From an uncultured Methylococcaceae bacterium (lineage in GTDB: Bacteria; Pseudomonadota; Gammaproteobacteria; Methylococcales; Methylococcaceae), in contig CAIOOA010000116.1 in NCBI GenBank assembly GCA_903859815.1, forward strand, positions 1-48,591: DNA of 48,591 nucleotides, in the 5' to 3' direction. Below are positions 24,406 to 35,235 of this stretch, in pieces. Position numbers and translations under genes: made by a program. Numbering within the stretch: the first letter of the stretch is position 1; the number at the start of each line of letters is the position of its first letter. The notes below the pieces were generated by a model. It saw only the letters and a list, made by a program, of their open reading frames with translations. It made no database searches and had not been told where the DNA came from.

Positions 24406-24475
24406 CCGCTTTGCGGCGTAATCCGGGTTGTTCGTGGGCTGAAACCCGTATTCCGCTTCGCTACATACGGGCTAC
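24391..24475. repeat. REP-like palindromic element
   Basis: About 85 bp with inverted ends (gtagcccggatg against catacgggctac, 11 of 12 pairing) and internal hairpins. It overlaps the 3' end of the antitoxin-like gene. After it, 24476-24612 holds no gene I can support. Confidence 0.7.
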
Positions 24476-24612
24476 ATTTCTTCCGCCAGTGTTTTGAGCC
24501 TTTGGTAAAGCGTATCGGAAATATCATGTACCATTGAGAACCTCGTAAACTATTTTTGCGTAACCTCAGTGAGTAAAGTTTCCATAGTTTAACCCTACCT
24601 AAGAAAACCATC

Positions 24613-27414
24613 ATGCCCCGCAAAGTCTTACTTATCGGCTGGGATGCCGCCGATTGGAAAATCATCAACCCGCTGATGGACGCGGGGAAAATGCCTAATC
24701 TACAAAAACTCGTCAATCAAGGCGTGATGGGCAATCTGTCCACGCTGTACCCGGTATTATCGCCGATGCTGTGGACTTCGATTGCGACCGGCAAACGCGC
24801 CCACAAGCATGGCATCCACGGCTTTTCCGAGCCGGACCCGCAGTCTGGCGGGGTGCGGGCCATCACCAATCTAGGCCGCAAGGTCAAGGCGATTTGGAAC
24901 ATCCTCAACCAGCACGGGCTGAAATCCAATGTCGTCGGCTGGTGGCCTTCCCACCCCGCCGAACCCGTCAATGGTGTGATGGTGTCGGATTTTTATCAAA
25001 AGCCCGTCGGCAATGTGGACGAGCCTTGGCCCATGCGCCCCGGCGCGGTGCATCCGCCGCGCCTCATTGAACCTTTGGCAGAATTTCGCATCCATCCCGG
25101 CGAGTTGGAAGGCGACATGCTGTTGCCCTTCATACCCCGCGCTGCCGAGATTGACCAAGAGAAGGACAAGCGCCTAGGCTCGGTCGCCAAGGTGCTGGCG
25201 GAAATTTCCAGCGTCCACGCCGCCGCCACCGCCTTGATGCAATTGGAGCCTTGGGATTTCATGGCGGTTTATTTCGACGGCATCGACCATTTTTGCCACG
25301 GCTTCATGCAATATCATCCGCCGCGCTTGGAATGGGTCAAGGAAGAAGATTATGAGTTATACAAAGATGTGGTCAGCGTCGGCTATCAATACCATGATTT
25401 GATGTTGGGGGTTTACCAGAAACTGGCGGGTGACGACACCACCATCATCATCGTCTCCGACCACGGCTTTCACCCCGACCATTTGCGTCCGCGTGAACTG
25501 CCCAACGAAGCGGCCGGCCCTGCCGACGAGCATCGGGATTTCGGCATCATCGCCATGAAAGGGCCGGGGATTAAACAGGATCAACTGGTGTTTGGCGCAA
25601 GCTTGCTGGATGTCACGCCAACCATCTTGGCCTTATATGGCTTGCCGCAAGCCCGCGACATGGACGGTAAGCCCTTGTTGAATGCGTTTGTCGAACCGCC
25701 ACCTGTGGAATACATAGCCAGTTGGGAGGACGTGCCGGGGGAAGACGGACGGCATCCGCCGGGGATGCAAACCGATCCGGTCAATCAAGCCGAGGCGTTG
25801 AAGCAACTGGTGGAATTGGGTTATATCGACAAGCCGGAGGAGAATCTGGAAAAAGCCGTCGCCAACACCATCAAAGAACTGCGGCATAATCTGGCTAGAG
25901 ATTTGTTTGACTCCAAGCGTATACCCGAAGCCTCTGCGATGTTTGCCGAGTTGTGGGATGCCGAACCGGACGAGAGCCGTTTTGGGGTCAAGCTGCTGGA
26001 TTGCCAACTCGGTTTAGGCAAGGCCGAGGCAGCGCAAGCAAGCTTGCAACGCCTGATTCGGGAAAAGCAACGCTATGCTGCCGTCGCCACTGAGGAATTG
26101 CAGCAGCTTACCGAAGCATTAAAGGACAAGCAGCCGGAAGACTATAGCGAGGACGAACAACACAAAATCCGGCAATTGCACCAAAAAGCCGGGGTGAACA
26201 CCCACACCTTTGCCTATCTGTCCGGGCGGGTGGCGGCGGCTTTGGGCGAACATGAGCAAGCCTTGGAAGAATTCGCCAAGGCCAAAGACGTGCAAATTCA
26301 CAACCGCCCTGCCCTATTCCAGCAAATGGCGGAATCCCTGCTGGCTTTGGAACGTTGGCAGGAGGCGCAAGCCCAACTGGAAGAGATTTTGGCCATCGAC
26401 CCGATCAACGCCCATGCCCAATTGGGCTTATGCCGCGTGTACTTAGGCTTGAAGAAACCGAAGATGGCGTTGGATGCGGCCTTGGCTTCCGTTGGGCTGA
26501 TCTATCACAACCCCCTCGCCCATTTTTACTGCGCCTTGGCAAGACGGCGGCTAGGGCGTCAGGAGGAAGCGATTGAGAGCCTACAAGTGGCCTTGGCGCA
26601 AAATCCGGTGTTCCCGGCGGCGCATCGTTGTTTGGCGGACATTTACCGCCGTCGCGAGTGTGTGGACAAGGCCAATGAGCATCGCAGCCTTGCCGAAGCC
26701 GCCGAGCAGCGCATCGCCGCGTTCAAAGCCGGGGGTGGCTTGCCGGAAGATGCCGATGTCAAGCTAGACGTGGATTTGCTACGCGGCACGGGCTTGTACG
26801 ATCTGGCCGGGCCGGAAAGCTTGCCGCCGCCTAGCCCGGAAACCGTGATGATTGTCTCCGGCTTGCCGCGTTCCGGCACGTCCATGTTGATGCAGATGTT
26901 ACAGGCTGGCGGTTTGCCCATTCTGACCGATGGTGAAAGGACGGCGGACGAAAGTAATGAACGCGGCTATTTTGAACTGGAAGCGATCAAGCGTTTGCCT
27001 CAAGACCCGGAAAAAACTTGGTTGCGCGAAGCCGGCGGCAAGGCGGTGAAAGTCATCGCCCAATTGCTGCCTAGCTTGCCACCCGGCGTACCCTATCGTA
27101 TTCTGTTCATGGCGCGGCCCTTGGGTGAAATCCTAGCCTCCCAACAGGCCATGCTGCACCGTTCGGGCAAGCAAGGCTCCAAGCAAAGCCAACGGCAGCT
27201 TGCCGCGACCTATTTAAAACAATTGGAGCAAATCCGCCAAGTTCTAGCCGCTTACCCGGAACAGGTTCAAGTGTTGAATGTCGATTACCACCGGACGCTT
27301 GCCAACCCCGAAGAGTCAGCGGCTAGGGTGAATGCGTTCCTAGGCGGAGGTTTGGACGAAACCGCCATGGCAGAGGCGGTGGAGCCGCAGTTGAGAAGGG
27401 AAAGGGTTGATTAA
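24613..27414 (+). CDS. Fusion of type I phosphodiesterase/alkaline-phosphatase-like domain, TPR and sulfotransferase-like domain
   Basis: The 933-residue protein has three parts. Residues 1 to about 400 form an alkaline-phosphatase-superfamily phosphodiesterase: metal site VLLIGWDAADW, a nucleophile region PMLWTSIATGKRAHKHGI, VYFDGIDHFCHG, and IVSDHGFHPDH with metal Asp and His residues. About 410-720 are TPR-like helical repeats (alternating A/L-rich pairs such as AYLSGRVAAALGEHEQALEE). About 745-933 contain a sulfotransferase/P-loop start SGLPRSGTSMLMQML with the usual GLPRSGTS phosphate loop, followed by FMARPLGEILASQQAML. The last domain resembles PAPS-dependent sulfotransferases; whether it transfers sulfate is not shown. 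No signal peptide is seen. A polysaccharide or glycan role is plausible but unproven. Confidence 0.88.
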   Translation: MPRKVLLIGWDAADWKIINPLMDAGKMPNLQKLVNQGVMGNLSTLYPVLSPMLWTSIATGKRAHKHGIHGFSEPDPQSGGVRAITNLGRKVKAIWNILNQHGLKSNVVGWWPSHPAEPVNGVMVSDFYQKPVGNVDEPWPMRPGAVHPPRLIEPLAEFRIHPGELEGDMLLPFIPRAAEIDQEKDKRLGSVAKVLAEISSVHAAATALMQLEPWDFMAVYFDGIDHFCHGFMQYHPPRLEWVKEEDYELYKDVVSVGYQYHDLMLGVYQKLAGDDTTIIIVSDHGFHPDHLRPRELPNEAAGPADEHRDFGIIAMKGPGIKQDQLVFGASLLDVTPTILALYGLPQARDMDGKPLLNAFVEPPPVEYIASWEDVPGEDGRHPPGMQTDPVNQAEALKQLVELGYIDKPEENLEKAVANTIKELRHNLARDLFDSKRIPEASAMFAELWDAEPDESRFGVKLLDCQLGLGKAEAAQASLQRLIREKQRYAAVATEELQQLTEALKDKQPEDYSEDEQHKIRQLHQKAGVNTHTFAYLSGRVAAALGEHEQALEEFAKAKDVQIHNRPALFQQMAESLLALERWQEAQAQLEEILAIDPINAHAQLGLCRVYLGLKKPKMALDAALASVGLIYHNPLAHFYCALARRRLGRQEEAIESLQVALAQNPVFPAAHRCLADIYRRRECVDKANEHRSLAEAAEQRIAAFKAGGGLPEDADVKLDVDLLRGTGLYDLAGPESLPPPSPETVMIVSGLPRSGTSMLMQMLQAGGLPILTDGERTADESNERGYFELEAIKRLPQDPEKTWLREAGGKAVKVIAQLLPSLPPGVPYRILFMARPLGEILASQQAMLHRSGKQGSKQSQRQLAATYLKQLEQIRQVLAAYPEQVQVLNVDYHRTLANPEESAARVNAFLGGGLDETAMAEAVEPQLRRERVD

Positions 27415-27494
27415 ATGCGGTGCGTTCGGACACTGGAAAGTTTTAAAATAATGGCGGGAGTGCAAGGCTTGCCTTGCCTGAAAATACCCTCTCA

Positions 27495-27545
27495 ACAGCA
27501 ATTCTCATTTTGTTGGTTCGGCATCCCCATGCCGACAATTGACTT
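27495..27545. repeat. Fragment of the AGCAATTCTCATT element
   Basis: agcaattctcattttg followed by the short inverted repeat tcggcatccccatgccga. This is an end of the family described at 33967-34253 and 37662-37868. It lies just before the FGE-fold gene at 27560. Confidence 0.6.
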
Positions 27546-27559
27546 AATCCATAAGAAAA

Positions 27560-28501
27560 ATGCCTAGACCCAACCTTAGCGTTTTATATCATCTGGACCG
27601 AATGCCCAAAGCATGGGCCATCGCCTTGGGTCTGTGCTTGGGTGGCTTGGCTGGGTTTGCGTTGCTGACAAGCTGGCCTCCTCCTAGTTTTGTTGGCCCT
27701 AGTTTATTTTTGGGGCTGGCTGGCTTGGCGGCTTACACGGCTTGGAGTGGGGAGCCGATTACCGTCCCCATTCCAGAAGACACGCTATGGGCTTCCATCC
27801 CCGGCGGCAGTTTTAGCATGGGCAGCAATGACTATGACAACGAAAAACCCATACATACGGTGCATCTCTCCCCATTTCTGATGATGAAGACTCCCGTCAC
27901 CCGTAAACACTATCAACAAATCATCGGCAAAGACCCCGGCTGGCCGGAAGGTGAAGCCGACGAGAAGCCAGTGAACAAGGTCAGTTGGTATGATGCTGTA
28001 GACTTTTGTAACCGCTGGTCGGTGGTTGACGGCTTGACACCGTGTTACCAGATTGACGGTGACACTAACGTGACATGGATTGACCAAGCCGACGGCTATA
28101 GGCTACCGACCGAAGCTGAATGGGAATATGCTTGTAGAGCCGGTTCCACCACCCGCTGGTGTTTTGGCGATGACGAAGCCGAATCGCCTGATTATGCTTG
28201 GTTTTACAAAAATGCAGACGGCAAGCCTCATTCGGTAGCCACCCTTAAGCCTAATGCTTGGGGCTTGTATGATATGCATGGCAATGTCTGGGAATGGTGT
28301 TGGAACTGGCATGGCCGCTATACGGAACTAAAACAAGCCGACCCCTTAGGGGCTGCGGAAGGCTCTGATCGTCTGCTGCGGGGCGGCTCCTTCGACGACT
28401 CGCCCGTGTTCTTGCGCTCGGCGATCCGGTTCAGGAACTGGCCCGAGTACCTGAGCAGTTACGTCGGCTTTCGCTGTGTTCGTCGAACCCGCCGAATTTA
28501 G
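27560..28501 (+). CDS. Membrane-anchored FGE/C-type-lectin-fold protein with DGR-like C terminus
   Basis: The 313-residue protein has two membrane helices near the N terminus (about 14-35 and 44-62), then an FGE-sulfatase (SUMF1-like, C-lectin) domain from about 75: FSMGSNDYDNEKPIHTV, a variant of ETPVT, KVSWYDAVDFC, YRLPTEAEWEYACRAG, NAWGLYDMHGNVWEWC, LLRGGSF and YVGFRC. The two catalytic Cys residues of true formylglycine-generating enzymes (MC-x3-YC after RGGSF) are absent, so it is a binding module and not a sulfatase activator. The codons after RGGSF (28391-28465) look diversified, see that entry. The hairpin at 28505 follows. A sensor or adhesion role is inferred from the fold. Confidence 0.85.
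   Translation: MPRPNLSVLYHLDRMPKAWAIALGLCLGGLAGFALLTSWPPPSFVGPSLFLGLAGLAAYTAWSGEPITVPIPEDTLWASIPGGSFSMGSNDYDNEKPIHTVHLSPFLMMKTPVTRKHYQQIIGKDPGWPEGEADEKPVNKVSWYDAVDFCNRWSVVDGLTPCYQIDGDTNVTWIDQADGYRLPTEAEWEYACRAGSTTRWCFGDDEAESPDYAWFYKNADGKPHSVATLKPNAWGLYDMHGNVWEWCWNWHGRYTELKQADPLGAAEGSDRLLRGGSFDDSPVFLRSAIRFRNWPEYLSSYVGFRCVRRTRRI
28391..28465 (+). other. Candidate DGR variable region in the FGE-fold gene
   Basis: The protein segment FDDSPVFLRSAIRFRNWPEY and on to SSYVGFRC matches the usual DGR target spacing (GGS...LRSA-R-R...GFRC). Of the codons at expected variable positions, most end in C or T (ttc, gac, gac, ttc, atc, ttc, aac, tac, agc, agt, tac, gtc), as expected from A-mutation of AAC/AAT. 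Some others (tcg, gtg, ctg) do not fit. No template repeat or reverse transcriptase is seen in the window. Confidence 0.5.
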
Positions 28502-28504
28502 CCC

Positions 28505-28537
28505 ATACCGACTCGGTTTTTAAAACCGAGTCGGTAT
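28505..28537 (+). terminator. Hairpin after FGE-fold gene
   Basis: Perfect 16-bp arms (ataccgactcggtttt and complement) with a 1-nt centre, 3 bp after the stop. It could terminate, or it could serve the retrohoming of a DGR if the gene is a target; a DNA hairpin downstream of the variable region is known in Bordetella phage DGR. Family members are at 22421 and 24065. Confidence 0.55.
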
Positions 28538-28567
28538 ATCCTCAGCCATTTTCATTTTGGCAAAAAC

Positions 28568-28735
28568 CGTAGGGTGGGCTAGGTGCGCATGGTAAGAGAC
28601 TAGCCGCAACTCCGATCATGACGCGCACCGTAGCCCACCATTGCAGCCCCGCCGCCCCTCTGGTGGGCTACGGTGCGCTCCAAGCTTAGCGGTAAACGGA
28701 AAGTCTTTTGAAATGCGCACCTAGCCCACCCTACG
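28568..28735. repeat. 168-bp MITE-like element with 23-bp terminal inverted repeats
   Basis: Left end cgtagggtgggctaggtgcg(cat) at 28568-28590 and its exact reverse complement at 28713-28735. No open reading frame is inside. Related copies form a cluster at 30221-30652. It fills the gap between 28502 and 28795 and contains no gene. Confidence 0.8.
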
Positions 28736-28795
28736 GATTGCTACCATTCCGCAAACACTTCCTTGCTTTGCGCAAAAACAAACTCGCTTCCGGTG

Positions 28796-29113
28796 TCATA
28801 AACTAACGCCTTCCCGGCGGATTTCATGCATCAGCGGGGTGCGCTCTTGGTACGCACCCGCCGGATAAGGCTTGGCATCAAAGAAAATGCCGGTTTCATC
28901 CAAAAAATAAACCCGGAGAGTAGCCAACTTATCCAATTCCGCCCATCGGTCGTTTAGGTCTTTTAAAAAAACCGCCACGTCATAGTCGGAATCAGGGCCA
29001 GCATCGCCTCTTGCTTGAGAACCAAACAAAATGACACGTTCTATCCGGTCGCCATATAAGTCACTCAGTGCGGATCGGAATTTTGCCAAGATGATGGGGT
29101 TTGGTTTAAACAT
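28796..29113 (-). CDS. MNT-type nucleotidyltransferase (orphan)
   Basis: The 105-residue protein carries the minimal nucleotidyltransferase signature ILFGSQARGDAGPDSDYDVAV (G-S-x10-D-x-D, residues about 28-48). MNT proteins often pair with HEPN toxins and modify them (antitoxin by AMPylation), but no HEPN gene is adjacent. Starts at 29113 on the minus strand. It may act alone or with a partner elsewhere. Confidence 0.85.
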   Translation of the reverse strand: MFKPNPIILAKFRSALSDLYGDRIERVILFGSQARGDAGPDSDYDVAVFLKDLNDRWAELDKLATLRVYFLDETGIFFDAKPYPAGAYQERTPLMHEIRREGVSL

Positions 29114-29131
29114 CAGAGGATGCGCTTCTGG

Positions 29132-29752
29132 CTAAGGGCTGCAAGTCACCACCACCTCGTCGCTATACAGGCCGATTTCTTGGTTTTTCAACATATAAAT
29201 GGCAGTATAACGGCGCAATTCCGGCTTGCCGGCTTGCAACAAGGGGCGGTTGTCGATGAAAGGCGAAGTGGTGGGATGGCCTAGCACAATCCAATCGGTA
29301 TCGCCTTCGCGTTGGCAATACAGGCAAATGCCATCGCTCTTCATCTTATTAAAACTGATTTCGACGACACCGGCGGTTTGATCCACACAGGAGAGGATCG
29401 GTTTGGCATGGGTCATATCGACGTTGACATCCGGCCCTTCAATGCCCAGTAGTGAGCCTATTCCGGTTTGGTAGCCAGCATGGGCCTTGACCCGGCGGGC
29501 AATGGCGCGGGAATTGCCAACGACGCGCTCGTGAGCGTCCTTCTTTTCCGCCGTCGCCTGTTTATGCACGGCGGCAGCGTGGTTGGCGTTGGCATATTTG
29601 GCATGGAGTTCGGCATTGTCGGACACGATCAGCGCCTTGTCTTCCTCGGTCAGGTAAGCATTGACTGGGCTGGACAGGGCGGCGGCCATGAAATTGTCAT
29701 GCCAAGCGAGTAATTCAGCGTCGGCAGCGGGTAAAAAGTCGGTTTTGGACAT
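29132..29752 (-). CDS. Unrecognised protein with helical N terminus and beta-rich C terminus
   Basis: The 206-residue cytoplasmic-looking protein has an Ala/Asn-rich helical first half (LLAWHDNFMAAALSSPVNAY, LTEEDKALIVSDNAELHAKY) and a beta-rich second half (VVEISFNKMKSDGICLYCQR, ELRRYTAIYMLKNQEIGLYS), perhaps fibronectin-III-like. I recall related uncharacterised proteins in environmental bacteria but know no function. It is on the same strand as the MNT gene, 18 bp upstream of it. A CAGAAAATG-like upstream gives only a weak ribosome-binding site. Confidence 0.75.
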   Translation of the reverse strand: MSKTDFLPAADAELLAWHDNFMAAALSSPVNAYLTEEDKALIVSDNAELHAKYANANHAAAVHKQATAEKKDAHERVVGNSRAIARRVKAHAGYQTGIGSLLGIEGPDVNVDMTHAKPILSCVDQTAGVVEISFNKMKSDGICLYCQREGDTDWIVLGHPTTSPFIDNRPLLQAGKPELRRYTAIYMLKNQEIGLYSDEVVVTCSP

Positions 29753-29781
29753 TTTCTGTCTCCTTCAGGGTTGAATATAAT

Positions 29782-30165
29782 TTGCGGCGGGTCTCATGCA
29801 AACAGCCTAAAGTTTGGCCGAAGCATTCCACCGCGTTTTTTTCACGCATCAGCCAAGGTTTTGAAGCGTTCCAATGGATTTTGCAACGCCTCCAAACCAT
29901 CATTATAGCCCTTCAAACTTTCTTCCGAGAACCCCAGCGCATTTTTAAACAAATAAAAAATGAAATGGCAGGCTTGCAGAATATCCTGGAGGAGTTCCAG
30001 AACGTCCTGCAAGTGTTCCAGAATGTCCTGGAGGAGTTCCAGAACGTCCTGCAAGTGTTCCAGCACGTTATTTTGCTGATATTTGCAAGCTGCAACTGCT
30101 GAAGGACGTTCTGCACTCGTTCAGGAACGTTCTGGAGTTCATGGAGAACCTCCTGGAGTTCTTGC
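29782..30165. other. Heptad-repeat coiled-coil region readable on both strands
   Basis: On + the frame 29782-30102 (TTG start) encodes 106 residues with Leu/Phe heptads throughout (ILQRLQ, IIIALQTFF, ILEEFQNVLQVFQNV). On -, the frame 30066-29842 encodes LEHLQDVLELLQDIL heptads and an adjoining frame (around 30165-30100) encodes LQELQEVLHELQNV. The minus-strand halves could belong to one gene joined by a frameshift near 30080. CAG/CTG complementarity means heptads appear on both strands, so the coding strand is uncertain. No good start or ribosome-binding site is visible. Confidence 0.45.
29983..30066. repeat. 21-bp tandem repeat (4 copies, heptad unit)
   Basis: Four 21-bp units at 29983, 30004, 30025 and 30046 alternate between gtcctggaggagttccagaa(c) and gtcctgcaagtgttccagaa(t/c). 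The period is exactly one heptad (7 codons). Confidence 0.85.
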
Positions 30166-30220
30166 AAAAACCTAGTTTCGGCCCGTACAAAGCAAGAAAA
30201 GACACGGCGGCGGATAGGCA

Positions 30221-30652
30221 ATGGTGGGCTACGGTGCGCTCCAAGCTTAGCGTTAAACGGAAGGTTTTTTGTAATGCGCACCTAGCCCACCCTACGATTT
30301 TGCACTTATTTTGGCATGACCAAAGCTCCTACCGTAGGGTGGGCTAGGCGCACATTCCGGGAACCTTGATTCCACTCGGCGCTTTCCGTGCGCCGTAGCC
30401 CACCAAACCGGCGGCGGATAGACATGGTGGGCTACGGTGCGCTCCAAGCTTAGCGATAAACGGAAAGTTTTTTGTAATGCGCACCTAACCCACCCTACGA
30501 CTAGTAGCACACGAACTTTGACACCACTCGGCGCTTTGTGTGCTACGTAGCCCAACAAACCGGCGGCGGATAGGCAATAGTGGGCTACGGTGCGCTCCAA
30601 GCTTAGCGATAAACGGAAAGTTTTTTGTAATGCGCACCTAGCCCACCCTACG
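30221..30652. repeat. Cluster of copies of the GTAGGGTGGGCTAGG element
   Basis: Three copies: a right half (30221-30296), a full copy (30333-30499) and a diverged copy next to it (to 30652). All share the segment from ggtgggctacggtgcgctcc to the right terminal repeat. The second and third are spaced by about 155 bp, so this part is a tandem duplication. The family includes 28568-28735. No gene lies in this region. Confidence 0.8.
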
Positions 30653-30685
30653 ACTGAGAATTGTTGCACGGAACGCCCAAAAAAC

Positions 30686-30748
30686 CGCGAAACCGGGGGG
30701 CGGCCCGGCCCTGTCCGCTCCGCGGCCGGGCCGCCCCCCGGTTTCGCG
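30686..30748 (-). terminator. Strong GC-rich hairpin terminator for the vWA/C-lectin gene
   Basis: Perfect 25-bp arms (30686-30710 and 30724-30748) around a 13-nt loop, starting 31 bp after the stop of the minus-strand gene. On the minus strand the stem is followed by GTTTTTTGG, so it fits a Rho-independent terminator. If the gene is a DGR target, the hairpin could also be the post-variable-region structure used in retrohoming; this second role is inference. Confidence 0.75.
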
Positions 30749-30779
30749 TTGCGCTCCGCGCCTGACCTACCCGCCTGAC

Positions 30780-33917
<3,138 letters not shown>

Positions 33918-33966
33918 GTTAAGTTAAAGCCATTGAATACGTTGGAGCGTCAAAGCTTGCTTTGAC

Positions 33967-34253
33967 CGAATAATTTCAGCAATTCTCATTTCGGCTTAAT
34001 ACCTCGTCATTCCGGCATGGATGCCGGACAAATCGGCAGGATAGCCGATTTGCACGGCTTTGCCGCCCGAAGGGTGAGGGACAAGGATGTCCCGAATGCA
34101 TCCAGGCCATGGACGGTAACTTTCCGCTGGTGTAAGCGCTTGATTTAGGCTGTGAAGTAAACCTAAGCTTGCCATCCTTGGACGCTGGATTTCGGCATCC
34201 ATGCCGAAATGACGATTCTACAACATGCACTTAGCTCATACTGAGAATTGGTG
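33967..34253. repeat. MITE-like element flanked by TTGAC direct repeats
   Basis: The element has terminal inverted repeats agcaattctcatt (33978-33990) and actgagaattggt (34240-34252), 11 of 13 pairing, and is flanked by the 5-bp repeats TTGAC at 33962-33966 and 34254-34258. The flanks together rebuild the ggagcgtcaaagc palindrome seen at 2732-2763, so it appears to have inserted into such a palindrome. It fills the 353-bp gap between the vWA and MoxR genes and contains no gene. Confidence 0.7.
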
Positions 34254-34270
34254 TTGACGCTCCATTCGAT

Positions 34271-35230
34271 TCATCCACCCAACCGCCCCCAATCTTCCCT
34301 GTCTTTGACCAAGGTGGAAAGCGCTGGCAATTCTGCCAAGGCGCAGGTGCGGATAAAGTCCGCACGGTGTTCGCCCCGCGCCGACATCACCGCCAGCCAC
34401 ACTAGCAATTCCCCGGTCGCCGGGGGTTTGCGCATGTCCAAACCGCGCAATTCCATGAACCGCCCTAGCGCTGCCTGTTGCATCTCAAGGCTTAAGCGGG
34501 GGAAATCACCCGCCCTTGCCGCCACCGCCTTGCGTAGCAATTCATCATTAAATTGTATGTGGTGGAAAATGCAACGGCGCAGGAATGGCTCCGGCAAGCG
34601 GCGCTCGCTATTGCTGGTGATGACCATGATGGGCGGGGGTCGGCCCTTGCGGCTGATGGTTTCGCCAGTCTCCCGCACTTTGAATTCATGTTGATCCAGC
34701 ACATGCAGCAAGTCATTGGGAAAATCTCGTGCCGCTTTGTCGATCTCGTCAATCAACACCACCGAGGGCGTCGGTGTTTCATACGCCAACCACAACGGGC
34801 CTTTGTCGATGAACTCGGCCCGGTCGGGCCGACCTTGCCGCGCAGGGTCATGGGCGGCTTGCAGATAGGCAATGGCATCGAAGGCATAGAGTAGATGCTC
34901 GGCAGTGGTGTCGCTACGTACATGCAAGGGGAAGAATGGAATGCCGAAATACCAGGCCAAGTATTCGCCCACTTGGGTCTTGCCCACACCGGGTTCGCCG
35001 GTCAGCAGCAAGGGCGCACCCACTGCCAACGAAACATTGATCGCGTCCACCAACTCCGGGTCGGGCTGGTAATGGCGGGCCGCTTCCGCATGATTGCCCA
35101 CGCCTTCGGGAAGCTTCCGGCAAGCCAAGGCATCCCGGCGTTGCTCGCGTCGGCGTTTGCCTTCGTCGGTGTCGTTGGAGTCCGCAACATCCAACAATTC
35201 AAAGCCAAATTTCGGGTTGGGTTCTGCCAT
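34271..35230 (-). CDS. MoxR-family AAA+ ATPase of the TIR-MoxR-vWA set
   Basis: The 319-residue protein has Walker A GEPGVGKT (78-85), Walker B VLIDEID (158-164), sensor 1 TSN (205-207) and an arginine-finger region (EPFLRRC, about 214-220). MoxR ATPases act as chaperones for vWA proteins, and in VMAP-type ternary systems they are encoded with a vWA component and an effector. I use ATG 35230 (6 bp before the TIR gene ends downstream); a TTG at 35239 would overlap the TIR stop. It lies between the TIR and vWA genes on the minus strand, so all three are probably one transcript. Confidence 0.88.
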   Translation of the reverse strand: MAEPNPKFGFELLDVADSNDTDEGKRRREQRRDALACRKLPEGVGNHAEAARHYQPDPELVDAINVSLAVGAPLLLTGEPGVGKTQVGEYLAWYFGIPFFPLHVRSDTTAEHLLYAFDAIAYLQAAHDPARQGRPDRAEFIDKGPLWLAYETPTPSVVLIDEIDKAARDFPNDLLHVLDQHEFKVRETGETISRKGRPPPIMVITSNSERRLPEPFLRRCIFHHIQFNDELLRKAVAARAGDFPRLSLEMQQAALGRFMELRGLDMRKPPATGELLVWLAVMSARGEHRADFIRTCALAELPALSTLVKDREDWGRLGG

Positions 35231-35235
35231 AATGG

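Noticed and set aside
24372-24716. Minus-strand 114-residue frame near the antitoxin
   Set aside because: It runs through the palindromic element and into the start of the fusion gene; no family features or ribosome-binding site.
27560-28501. True formylglycine-generating enzyme
   Set aside because: The catalytic Cys pair after RGGSF is missing, and no sulfatase of the Cys/Ser type that needs activation is adjacent.
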